NCBI GenBank assembly: GCA_017404125.1
Contig: JAFRCZ010000233.1
Coordinates: 1-5,547 of the forward strand
Source: Methanobrevibacter sp.
Lineage (GTDB): Archaea; Methanobacteriota; Methanobacteria; Methanobacteriales; Methanobacteriaceae
DNA length: 5,547 bases
Direction: 5' to 3'
In this document: positions 1 through 5,049 of the stretch, one piece after another
Position numbering within the stretch: the stretch's first letter is position 1
Layout: each line of letters opens with the position of its first letter
Position numbers and translations under genes: made by a program
Notes under the pieces: generated by a model
The model's input: the letters and a program-made list of their open reading frames with translations, nothing else
Told to the model about the DNA's origin: nothing
Databases searched by the model: none

Positions 1-811
1 CTCCCTTTTTATTTGAATTAAGGTTAGATACCGCTTTTGCTGAAAGATAGCTGAACTCAGAGATTTTAAGAGTCCTATTACCAACTTTCACAGTGTTCGG
101 CAATCTTTTATTCTTTGTAACATAATTCTTAACATTAGTAGAAGCATCCTCAATTTCCTTTATAGTGAAGAAATTGGGATTTTTCAAAACAGATAAAGTC
201 ACAGAAAAACTTGAAGAATCATATGTGGCAGATCCCCCATATGAACAAACCATAGGATATTTGCCCTCCTTCAAATTAATTTGGAGATAAGTTGAACCTT
301 TAGAGTCTGTTGTTAAAGTATAAGTTTTGCCATTGATTTTGTAACTGAGCTTTTGACCAGTTAAAACTTTACCCTTGCTATCAGTTAAAGTAAGCTTATA
401 AGATTTACCTCGAGTGATAGTGCTTGAACTTCCTGTTAGAGTGGTTTTTGTTTTTGCATTAGCTTTTAAAACACCACTATCTGATTGTGCAGAAGCTCCT
501 AAGATACTCTTAGTCTTCTTAACGCTTGAATCATGTTCCAAATCAGAACCTTCTACAGTATTATCAGTACTTAAAACTTCATTTTCTGAATTTACATTAC
601 TTGAACTGGTATCATCAGATTTTAAATTTTTTAAATTAGAATCACTGCCAATTTTTTCACTAGAGCTGACAGATACACCAGCATCGGATAATTCATCTGA
701 ATCAGTTATAGATGCAGAATCACCAATATCCATAGCAGAAACTGATGAGATCAATACAAATCCCATAAGCATGACTGCTAAAAGTAATGTGAGATTCTTA
801 CTTGAAATCAT
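1..811 (-). CDS. Secreted cell-wall protein with Ig-like domain and pseudomurein-binding repeat (5' part; runs off left edge)
   Basis: The first 270 residues are present and the frame is still open at the window edge. Seen: a signal peptide at residues 1-26 (Lys, hydrophobic core, SSVSA before the likely cut). A Ser/Asp/Asn-rich linker follows (about 27-118), then a beta-rich Ig-like domain (about 119-208; TRGKSYKLTLTDSKGK, a YKINGKTY strand and a YGGSATYDSSS end). At about 215-262 is a pseudomurein-binding repeat: hydrophobic I-E-D-A start, NVKNYV, N-K-R-LPNTVKVGN and a final SEFSYLSAKAV. Family knowledge: such repeats hold proteins on the pseudomurein wall of Methanobacteriales, in adhesin-like proteins and in pseudomurein endopeptidases with a transglutaminase-like catalytic domain. 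The C-terminal part that would decide between these is outside the window. The start is firm: GAGGTG lies just before the ATG. Ig domains with one wall repeat fit a surface protein, either adhesin or wall hydrolase. Confidence 0.88.
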   Translation of the reverse strand, partial: MISSKNLTLLLAVMLMGFVLISSVSAMDIGDSASITDSDELSDAGVSVSSSEKIGSDSNLKNLKSDDTSSSNVNSENEVLSTDNTVEGSDLEHDSSVKKTKSILGASAQSDSGVLKANAKTKTTLTGSSSTITRGKSYKLTLTDSKGKVLTGQKLSYKINGKTYTLTTDSKGSTYLQINLKEGKYPMVCSYGGSATYDSSSFSVTLSVLKNPNFFTIKEIEDASTNVKNYVTKNKRLPNTVKVGNRTLKISEFSYLSAKAVSNLNSNKKG

Positions 812-819
812 TTCACCTC

Positions 820-1550
820 ACACTTTAGAGCAATCCTAAAATTATATTCTTACAAGTATAATTTTCACATTGAATTTTTAAAGGAAAATTGATTGAAAAA
901 TATTCAATTTTTCCAAACTCAATGCTTATCATTTAACTTTTTCAAGTAAACAATAAAGACCACCCTAAACATTTCTTAACTTGAAAATTTTGCTTTAAAA
1001 ACAAAAAAATCAAATTAGATTAATATTTAATTTTTTTCTTTTATTATATAAATCTTACTAAAAAAAATCATCAAAAATAAGAATTTTCCATAGTTTATAT
1101 TAAGAAATAAAGACACTTGATTATTTATTTTATGATTCAAATATGGTAAACTATATGATATAGATATAAAGAACAATTAATTATTTACAGACAAAAACAA
1201 ATGATTAAAATTAAAAAAATTAAAAAATACTTGATAAGTCTTTAAATAATGAATAAATACTTAAAATTACTTATTTTAATCAAATTTTAAATATTTTTAC
1301 TTTGATAAATAGAAAATAAAATAATAACCGTTATTTAACTTAAAAAACAATTACAAACTATTAAACATATTTGATATAACAAAGAGTTATCACATTATTT
1401 TTAAAATGATTTTAAATAATTAATTAAATTAAAAAAATAATCAATTAAAAGTAGATTTTAAATAAATAAGGAGTTTTAATTAAGTAATATTAAAAAAACA
1501 AGCATCTAAAGCCAAAATAGAAAAATAAAGTAATATTTTTAAAAATTGCT
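820..1550. other. AT-rich intergenic desert without recognisable gene
   Basis: About 730 bp lie between the wall-protein gene (reading left) and the T-tract array behind the thermosome gene. No open frame of useful length, no tRNA-like cloverleaf and no GC-richer island suggesting a structured RNA was seen on either strand. Apart from the candidate promoter of the wall-protein gene and a small inverted repeat at 883-914, the composition is dominated by runs of A and T. Long spacers of this kind beside surface-protein genes are usual in Methanobrevibacter, as far as I know. A small RNA cannot be excluded by eye. Confidence 0.6.
853..866 (-). promoter_or_regulatory. Candidate TATA box of the wall-protein gene
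   Basis: On the minus strand this reads GAAAATTATACTTG. A start of transcription about 25 bp downstream would fall near 830-838, leaving a short leader that carries the Shine-Dalgarno GAGGTG (814-819). A second AT box at 840-853 is possible but would put transcription start almost on the ribosome site. The region is very AT-rich, so the box is only a candidate. Confidence 0.35.
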
Positions 1551-1665
1551 AAAAAATTTTAAAAAAAATGTTAGAAAAATGTTAGAAAAATGTTGAGAAT
1601 TATTAAAAAAATATGAAAAAATAGTAAAAAAATAGTTGAGAAATACTCCCAACCAGTAGAAAAAA
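1551..1665 (-). terminator. Long T-tract terminator region behind the thermosome gene
   Basis: On the minus strand (thermosome sense) this stretch has repeated oligo-T runs, at 1660-1665, 1626-1632, 1616-1621, 1605-1611, 1586-1590, 1575-1579, 1561-1568 and 1551-1556. Archaeal RNA polymerase is known to stop at consecutive oligo-T runs without needing a hairpin, so an array of eight is a good candidate for efficient stepwise termination of a highly expressed gene. Most tracts sit about 10-11 bp apart, which also predicts curved DNA. Confidence 0.65.
1568..1600. repeat. Tandem 11-bp repeat, three copies
   Basis: ATGTTAGAAAA occurs exactly at 1568-1578 and 1579-1589, with a degenerate third copy (ATGTTGAGAAT) at 1590-1600. 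The 11-bp unit is close to one helical turn and supplies two of the T-tracts of the terminator array. The third copy lost its A-run, so the phasing skips one turn there. Confidence 0.8.
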
Positions 1666-1669
1666 TTTT

Positions 1670-1698
1670 GGTCAAGGTTTTTGACCACAGGTCAAAAA
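1670..1698 (-). terminator. Two overlapping, mutually exclusive hairpins after the thermosome stop
   Basis: On the + strand the block reads GGTCAA (1670-1675), TTGACC (1681-1686), GGTCAA (1690-1695). The middle arm can pair with either side. With 1690-1698 it makes a perfect 9-bp stem (arms 1678-1686 and 1690-1698) and a 3-nt loop. With 1670-1675 it makes a 6-bp stem (7 with one flanking U-A pair) and a 5-nt loop. In the thermosome transcript the 9-bp hairpin begins 11 nt after the stop codon and is followed by the first U6 run. It may help termination or protect the mRNA 3' end; which of these is not visible from sequence. Confidence 0.6.
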
Positions 1699-1709
1699 GC
1701 TTGAGCGGA

Positions 1710-3362
1710 TTACATCATAGGAGGCATTCCACCCATTCCACCCATACCAGGTGCTGGAGGCATACCACTGTGATCTAAGTTTTCACCTGGGTCGACTTTT
1801 TGAAGTGCACCAGCTGCAGTAACCAAATCGTCAATACGCAAGATCATTTCACAAGCTTCTTGAGCTGCTTGGATAGCTTGCTTTTTAACTCTTTGAGGTT
1901 CGACAACACCAGCTTCCTTCATGTCTACAACTTTGCCTTCAAATACATCCAATCCCATATTGATGTTATCTTCATGAGCTGCTCTTAGCTCTACAATCAA
2001 GTCTATGGTGTTTAAACCTGCATTTTCAGATAAGGTTTTTGGAACGATTTCCAAAGCATCTGCAAATGCATTTACAGCAACTTGTTCTCTTCCACTGATT
2101 GTATTAGCATAAGCTCTGAGCTGTTTTGCAATTTCAATTTCAGGAGCTCCTCCACCGTATACTACTTTACCGTCTTCAACGGTAGCTGCAACTACACCTA
2201 ATGCATCTTCCATAGCTCTTTCGATTTCAGAGGAAATGTGTCTGGTACTTCCACGGATTAAGATGGAGCTTGCTTTTGGGTCTTCACATTCTTCAATGAA
2301 AGTAATGATTTGGTCAAATACTCTTTCTTGGTGTATGTAACCTGCCTTACCTAAAACATCAGGGGTCAAGTCTTCAATGTTAGTAATCAATTCTGCACCA
2401 GTAGCTTTCATGATTCTTTTTACGTCAGTGTTTTTAACTCTTTTGAAAGCCATGATTCCAGCTTTGGACAAGTGATGCTGGACTACATCATCAATACCTT
2501 TTTGACAGAATAATACATTACATCCAGAGTCAATGATCTTATCAGCAATGTCTTTTAAGGTTTCCTGTTCACTGTCTAGGAAAGCTTGCATTTGCAATGG
2601 ATCAGTGAAGTCTACTTTAGCGTTTTCCAAGTCCTTAAGCTCTAAAGGATATTTCATTAAAGCGATTTTTGCATCACGCATTTCTTCAGGCATGGATTCG
2701 TTTGCTCTTCCTTGGTCAATATAGATACCATCAACAATCATAGAGTCCTCTACACTTCCACCATTGATTCTGTGAATCTTAATAAGGGTTTTATCTAACT
2801 TTTCCCCTTCTTCAACTTTAAGTGCAGCTTGAACAATCAAATGAGCCAATTCATCCTTAGCATAATCGGAACCTTTACCGGTCATTGCAGTTTTTGCAAT
2901 TCCAAATAAGGTATCTTCATCTCTTGCATCAGTGGAAATCTCGAATAAAATATCCATTGCCTTTGCAACAGCCAATCTATAACCAATAAGAATGGTTGGA
3001 ATTGCAATTCCATCTTCGTATAATTCCATAGCTTTCTTAAGCAATTCTCCTGCAATAATCACTACAGTGGTGGTTCCATCTCCAACTACATTCTCTTGCT
3101 TTCTTGCAATTTCCACAAGCATTTTAGCTGCAGGGTGTGCAATATCCATTTCCTGCAAGATGGTTGCACCGTCATTGGTTACAACCACATCCCCCATTTT
3201 TTTGTCCACTAACATTTTGTCCATTCCTTTTGGACCAAGGGTGGTTCTTACAATGCTTGCTAAGATTTGACTTGCAAAGATATTCATTCTTAAGGCTTGA
3301 TTGCCTTGAAATCTTTCAGTATCATCACGTAAAATATACATAGGTTGATTAATTTGTGCCAT
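1710..3362 (-). CDS. thsA: Thermosome subunit (group II chaperonin)
   Basis: This 550-residue ATP-dependent chaperonin (TCP-1/Cpn60 family, CCT-like) forms double rings in the cytoplasm and folds proteins in a closed chamber with a built-in lid. It is full length for the family (about 540-555). Seen motifs: [12 protein letters not shown] (40-51), VTNDGATIL (61-69) and GDGTTTVV (94-101) of the ATP-binding equatorial domain; the MEDALG segment with Asp386, at the place of the conserved ATP-hydrolysis aspartate of archaeal chaperonins; and YGGGAPEIE (402-410). Roughly 145-215 and 370-400 are the intermediate domain and about 215-365 the apical domain. The tail (533-550) is Gly/Met/Pro-rich with GGMGGM, like the flexible tails projecting into chaperonin chambers. 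The ATG start is supported by AAGGAGA (3368-3374), 5 nt upstream. It seems to be transcribed alone. Whether the genome has further subunits cannot be seen, so the subunit letter in the symbol is a guess; the family is certain. Confidence 0.98.
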   Translation of the reverse strand: MAQINQPMYILRDDTERFQGNQALRMNIFASQILASIVRTTLGPKGMDKMLVDKKMGDVVVTNDGATILQEMDIAHPAAKMLVEIARKQENVVGDGTTTVVIIAGELLKKAMELYEDGIAIPTILIGYRLAVAKAMDILFEISTDARDEDTLFGIAKTAMTGKGSDYAKDELAHLIVQAALKVEEGEKLDKTLIKIHRINGGSVEDSMIVDGIYIDQGRANESMPEEMRDAKIALMKYPLELKDLENAKVDFTDPLQMQAFLDSEQETLKDIADKIIDSGCNVLFCQKGIDDVVQHHLSKAGIMAFKRVKNTDVKRIMKATGAELITNIEDLTPDVLGKAGYIHQERVFDQIITFIEECEDPKASSILIRGSTRHISSEIERAMEDALGVVAATVEDGKVVYGGGAPEIEIAKQLRAYANTISGREQVAVNAFADALEIVPKTLSENAGLNTIDLIVELRAAHEDNINMGLDVFEGKVVDMKEAGVVEPQRVKKQAIQAAQEACEMILRIDDLVTAAGALQKVDPGENLDHSGMPPAPGMGGMGGMPPMM

Positions 3363-3400
3363 AATAATCTCCTTAATTCTAATCAGTTAATATTTTTTAT

Positions 3401-3425
3401 AAAATATTTTTTTAATAAATATTTT
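3401..3425 (-). promoter_or_regulatory. AU-only hairpin in the thermosome leader
   Basis: AAAATATT (3401-3408) and AATATTTT (3418-3425) form a perfect 8-bp inverted repeat with a 9-nt loop. It lies in the predicted 5' leader of the thermosome mRNA, about 27 nt upstream of the Shine-Dalgarno site. Three copies of AATATTTTTT (3389, 3403, 3418) produce the structure. It would be weak and temperature-sensitive. In such AT-rich DNA chance is a serious alternative. Confidence 0.3.
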
Positions 3426-3476
3426 TTAATGAGATAATTTATTAGTAATTATAAGAATTCATAAGAATATTAAATT

Positions 3477-3494
3477 ATTTAATCTAGATTAAAT
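3477..3494. promoter_or_regulatory. 18-bp perfect palindrome, candidate operator of the thermosome gene
   Basis: ATTTAATCTAGATTAAAT is perfectly self-complementary around 3485/3486. Given the TATA-like box at 3503-3516, transcription should begin near 3485, so the palindrome would cover the start site. Known archaeal heat-shock repressors such as Phr of Pyrococcus block transcription by binding over the start site, so position and symmetry fit a dimeric repressor. The protein that would bind is unknown, and I do not claim a match to a named consensus. Confidence 0.45.
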
Positions 3495-3502
3495 TATCCA
3501 TA

Positions 3503-3516
3503 TAGTTATAAATAGG
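3503..3516 (-). promoter_or_regulatory. Candidate TATA box of the thermosome gene
   Basis: On the minus strand the box reads CCTATTTATAACTA, preceded by GGCAAA, which could act as BRE. It stands out because GC-containing bases flank it in otherwise plain AT sequence. It implies a leader of about 120 nt. A second candidate (minus-strand TATTATATAATATAAA, about 3543-3558) would give a leader of about 160 nt. Confidence 0.45.
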
Positions 3517-3577
3517 TTTGCCTTACTATAAAAAAGTTTTGTTTATATTATATAATATTTTAAATAGAAAATAAAAA

Positions 3578-3605
3578 AGTATGAAAATATTAGAGTATGA
3601 AAATA
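3578..3605. repeat. 12-bp direct repeat between the basic-protein terminator and the thermosome promoter
   Basis: AGTATGAAAATA occurs exactly at 3578-3589 and again at 3594-3605, separated by 4 bp (16-bp period). It lies 60-100 bp upstream of the preferred thermosome TATA box and about 20-45 bp upstream of the alternative one. It could be a regulator site or simply a local duplication in terminator DNA. Confidence 0.5.
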
Positions 3606-3628
3606 ATGGCTTTAAAAATTAAAATTCT

Positions 3629-3660
3629 AAAAATAAAAAAAGAATATGAAAAAAGAAAAG
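3629..3660 (-). terminator. T-tract terminator of the basic secreted protein gene
   Basis: On the minus strand, directly after the stop codon (3670-3672), come TTTT, T6 (3649-3654), T7 (3635-3641) and T5 (3629-3633), with C/A interruptions. No stable hairpin was seen. This is the usual archaeal form. Confidence 0.6.
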
Positions 3661-3669
3661 ATTATTTAA

Positions 3670-4107
3670 TTAAAAAAGAGGATTCATAATAATTCTTCTT
3701 TCTTTTTTAGTCATTTTACTATAAGTTATTTTAGCCTTATAAGGAGTGTAGCCAACAATCTTTTTAGTGGAAAGCATGCTAAGGCCACTGACAGTGTTTG
3801 CTTTAGCTGTTCTTGTAATTACCTTTCCCTTTTTGCTCTTATAGTAAACGGTCATCTTTCTTAAAACATATGTGTGAGGTCTGAAGTCGTCCCCTTTTTT
3901 CTTGTCATGATAGAATATGGCTGCATAGACCCCTTTGACGTTTTGTGCATCTTTAGGCTGATAGAAAGTCAAAATCCTATCCTTATGGCCTATGTCTTTA
4001 TGATTGCCCATTTTAATGGTAACTGTTGCAGCGCAAGCAGGCCCCATTGTAAATCCTACAATTGCAATAGCTAAAACAAGCAATAAAAGAATTTTTCTTG
4101 TATTCAT
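3670..4107 (-). CDS. Small, very basic secreted protein of unknown function
   Basis: I do not recognise a named family. The 145 residues start with a clear signal peptide (MNTRKI, hydrophobic core, then GPACAA; likely cut after Ala26 by the A-x-A rule). Cys25 sits in a poor lipobox context (GPAC), so a lipoprotein is possible but less likely. The mature part (about 119 residues) has no cysteine, about 27 Lys/Arg against about 7 Asp/Glu, and many alternating strand-like stretches (VYAAIFYHD, KMTVYYKSK, KAKITYSKM), suggesting a compact beta-rich basic domain. The role is unknown. Such a protein outside the membrane could bind the wall or acidic polymers or proteins (inference). The start is supported by AGGAGA (4114-4119) before the ATG. 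The gene is divergent from the acidic membrane protein at 4244 and ends in its own T-tract terminator. Confidence 0.85.
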   Translation of the reverse strand: MNTRKILLLLVLAIAIVGFTMGPACAATVTIKMGNHKDIGHKDRILTFYQPKDAQNVKGVYAAIFYHDKKKGDDFRPHTYVLRKMTVYYKSKKGKVITRTAKANTVSGLSMLSTKKIVGYTPYKAKITYSKMTKKERRIIMNPLF

Positions 4108-4189
4108 TATTTCTCTCCTAAAACTTAGTTACTATAATATTTATTTTTGTAGTTAATAAGATTTTTTAAAAATCTTTTTTAATTAGGGA

Positions 4190-4203
4190 CGATATAATAA
4201 TTT
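4190..4203. promoter_or_regulatory. Shared TATA-like box in the divergent promoter
   Basis: Between the divergent genes, the segment CGATATAATAATTT could serve both directions. On the + strand GATATAATAA would start transcription near 4221, about 23 nt before the ATG at 4244. On the minus strand TTATTATATCG would start near 4170, about 63 nt before the ATG at 4107. A box at 4129-4149 on the minus strand is less likely, because it would put transcription start on the ribosome site. Confidence 0.4.
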
Positions 4204-4234
4204 TAAGCACAAAAAGAAGAAAAATTATAAAAAA

Positions 4235-4238
4235 GTGA
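4235..4238 (+). promoter_or_regulatory. Weak Shine-Dalgarno (GTGA) favouring the ATG at 4244
   Basis: GTGA matches the last part of the GGAGGTGA ribosome site and leaves 5 nt before the ATG at 4244. The same GTG could be read as an earlier in-frame start, but no ribosome site precedes it. In the alignment to GGAGGTGA the ATG takes the same position as the start codon of the lipoprotein gene at 5277. Confidence 0.4.
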
Positions 4239-4243
4239 AAAAT

Positions 4244-4606
4244 ATGCCATCATCCCAACAAATGAAAAATATTTTAAAATGGATTTCAATCATCTGCATT
4301 TTATTATTCATCATAATATCAATCTCCAACATAATGAATAGTCATGATGATAGTCCTAATAGAGATTACAGCTTTAATATCAGCCATGATGATGTAGGTG
4401 AAATTAATGCATCAAATTTTGATGAAGATCAAGATATGAACAATTCCCATATTGAATCAGATGAAAATTCAAATAAGCATTTTCCTGGAGTGGATGATTC
4501 ACCATACACATTAGCAAAAAACGATCCTGATTGGTACTATGACCACTATGATTATGGGGATTATGATGAGATTGATGAATACTTAGAATCTCAAGGTTAT
4601 GAATAA
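4244..4606 (+). CDS. Membrane-anchored protein with acidic, Tyr/Asp-rich C-terminal tail, unknown function
   Basis: The only plus-strand gene of the window, 120 residues from the chosen ATG (123 from an in-frame GTG at 4235; a third start, ATG at 4262, lacks a ribosome site). Seen: a short polar N-terminus with two Lys, one hydrophobic helix (about residues 10-30, WISIICILLFIIISISNIM) that should act as an uncleaved signal anchor, and a hydrophilic segment with about 26 Asp/Glu against 3 Lys/Arg. The last 35 residues stand out: SPYTLAKNDPDWYYDHYDYG, then an acidic end closing in LESQGYE. They look more ordered than the linker before them and are probably the functional part. I do not recognise a family. 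The topology (tail outside) is inferred from the Lys residues before the helix. It is divergent from the basic secreted protein gene, which suggests, without proving, shared control. Confidence 0.8.
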   Translation: MPSSQQMKNILKWISIICILLFIIISISNIMNSHDDSPNRDYSFNISHDDVGEINASNFDEDQDMNNSHIESDENSNKHFPGVDDSPYTLAKNDPDWYYDHYDYGDYDEIDEYLESQGYE

Positions 4607-4639
4607 AATTAATTTTAATAAGTACCATTTTAATTAATC

Positions 4640-4660
4640 AAAAAATTAAAATAATGAAAA
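4640..4660 (-). terminator. T-tract terminator between convergent genes (minus direction)
   Basis: After the stop codon of the 77-residue gene (4673-4675) the minus strand has TTTT (4657-4660), TTTT (4648-4651) and T6 (4640-4645). An AT-only inverted repeat (ATTAATT 4608-4614, AATTAAT 4632-4638) lies next to it, after the plus-strand stop codon, but there is no good T-run on the plus strand. Confidence 0.45.
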
Positions 4661-4672
4661 GAAGCTATTAAT

Positions 4673-4906
4673 CTAATCAGTAAATTCAATTAGGCCTATA
4701 TCAGTTATGTTAACTTCCACATTTTTATCATAAATATGGAATTTTCCATCCTTGAATTCAAAATGATTTTCCTTTGTGATTGTATAAGATCTTCCATCAA
4801 CTAAGTAGATGTAAACATATGAAAAGTTTTCAACCAATTCTTCAACAGATTTTTGATTGTGTTCCTCAATCATCCTTAAGTCATCTTCTTCACTAATGGA
4901 AATCAC
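4673..4906 (-). CDS. Small cytoplasmic protein of unknown function (about 74-77 residues)
   Basis: No family recognised. There is no signal peptide or membrane helix. An acidic helical N-terminus (about 5-28: SEEDDLRMIEEHNQKSVEELVENF) is followed by a strand-rich part (29-77) with VYIYLVDGRSYTI, HFEFKDGKFHIYD and VEVNITDIGLIEF. Five or so strands with DG turns resemble a small barrel fold (SH3- or Sm-like), but this is only a visual impression. The start is unclear. The GTG at 4904-4906 lies inside the only good ribosome site, AGGTGA (4903-4908). In-frame ATT at 4895-4897 has normal spacing to that site. The first ATG (codon 12, 4871-4873) is only preceded by an AAGG touching it. The full frame from GTG is listed. 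A TATA-like box at 4943-4955 and a terminator at 4640-4660 suggest a single-gene transcript. Confidence 0.7.
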   Translation of the reverse strand: MISISEEDDLRMIEEHNQKSVEELVENFSYVYIYLVDGRSYTITKENHFEFKDGKFHIYDKNVEVNITDIGLIEFTD

Positions 4907-4908
4907 CT
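4903..4908 (-). promoter_or_regulatory. Ribosome site AGGTGA overlapping the apparent GTG start
   Basis: On the minus strand AGGTGA is the best match to GGAGGTGA around this gene. The apparent start codon GTG is part of it, which makes normal initiation there from this site impossible. Five nt downstream comes in-frame ATT. In the same alignment the start codon of the lipoprotein gene (5277) takes the same place. Confidence 0.5.
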
Positions 4909-4942
4909 GAATTAAAAATCGATGAATTGTAAATTTAAAGAA

Positions 4943-4955
4943 TAAAAATATAATT
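4943..4955 (-). promoter_or_regulatory. Candidate TATA box of the 77-residue protein gene
   Basis: On the minus strand this reads AATTATATTTTTA. Transcription would start near 4924, leaving about 16 nt before the AGGTGA site. The box directly follows the T-tracts that end the lipoprotein transcript, so terminator and next promoter are packed together. Confidence 0.35.
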
Positions 4956-4965
4956 TTAAAAATAG

Positions 4966-4990
4966 AAAAAATAATAAAAAAATAGTAAAA
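4966..4990 (-). terminator. T-tract terminator of the lipoprotein gene
   Basis: On the minus strand: TTTT (4987-4990), T7 (4976-4982) and T6 (4966-4971), about 10 bp apart. The motif TACTATTTTTTTA resembles the array behind the thermosome gene and the tracts at the right window edge. Confidence 0.6.
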
Positions 4991-5049
4991 TTTTATTCGA
5001 TTAAATACTGCTTGTCCACAATGATTTATTCAATTGAAAACTGGAGCCT

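Noticed and set aside
414..839. Plus-strand open frame of 141 codons
   Set aside because: It is antisense to the signal-peptide and linker part of the wall protein, whose minus frame has a signal peptide, domain matches and a ribosome site. The plus frame is a Ser/Leu/Glu-rich shadow.
1551..1665. CRISPR-like array or short satellite
   Set aside because: The repeated words are only 11 bp with no unique spacers, and there are no cas genes. T-tract terminator plus small tandem duplication explains it.
1800..3343. Four plus-strand open frames (1800-1988, 2533-2724, 2992-3270, 3137-3343)
   Set aside because: All are antisense to the intact thermosome gene, have no ribosome site of note and show no family features.
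3874..4074. Plus-strand open frame of 66 codons
   Set aside because: It is antisense to the basic secreted protein gene, which has the signal peptide and ribosome site.
4160..4180. Hairpin GATTTTT/AAAAATC followed by T6, looking like a plus-strand terminator
   Set aside because: No plus-strand gene ends before it, and it lies in a divergent promoter. The all-AT stem with a 1-nt gap cannot form a proper loop.
4404..4628. Minus-strand frame of 74 codons rich in His and Asn
   Set aside because: It is the antisense shadow of the acidic protein: its His codons mirror the Asp codons of the plus gene. No ribosome site or membrane feature was seen.
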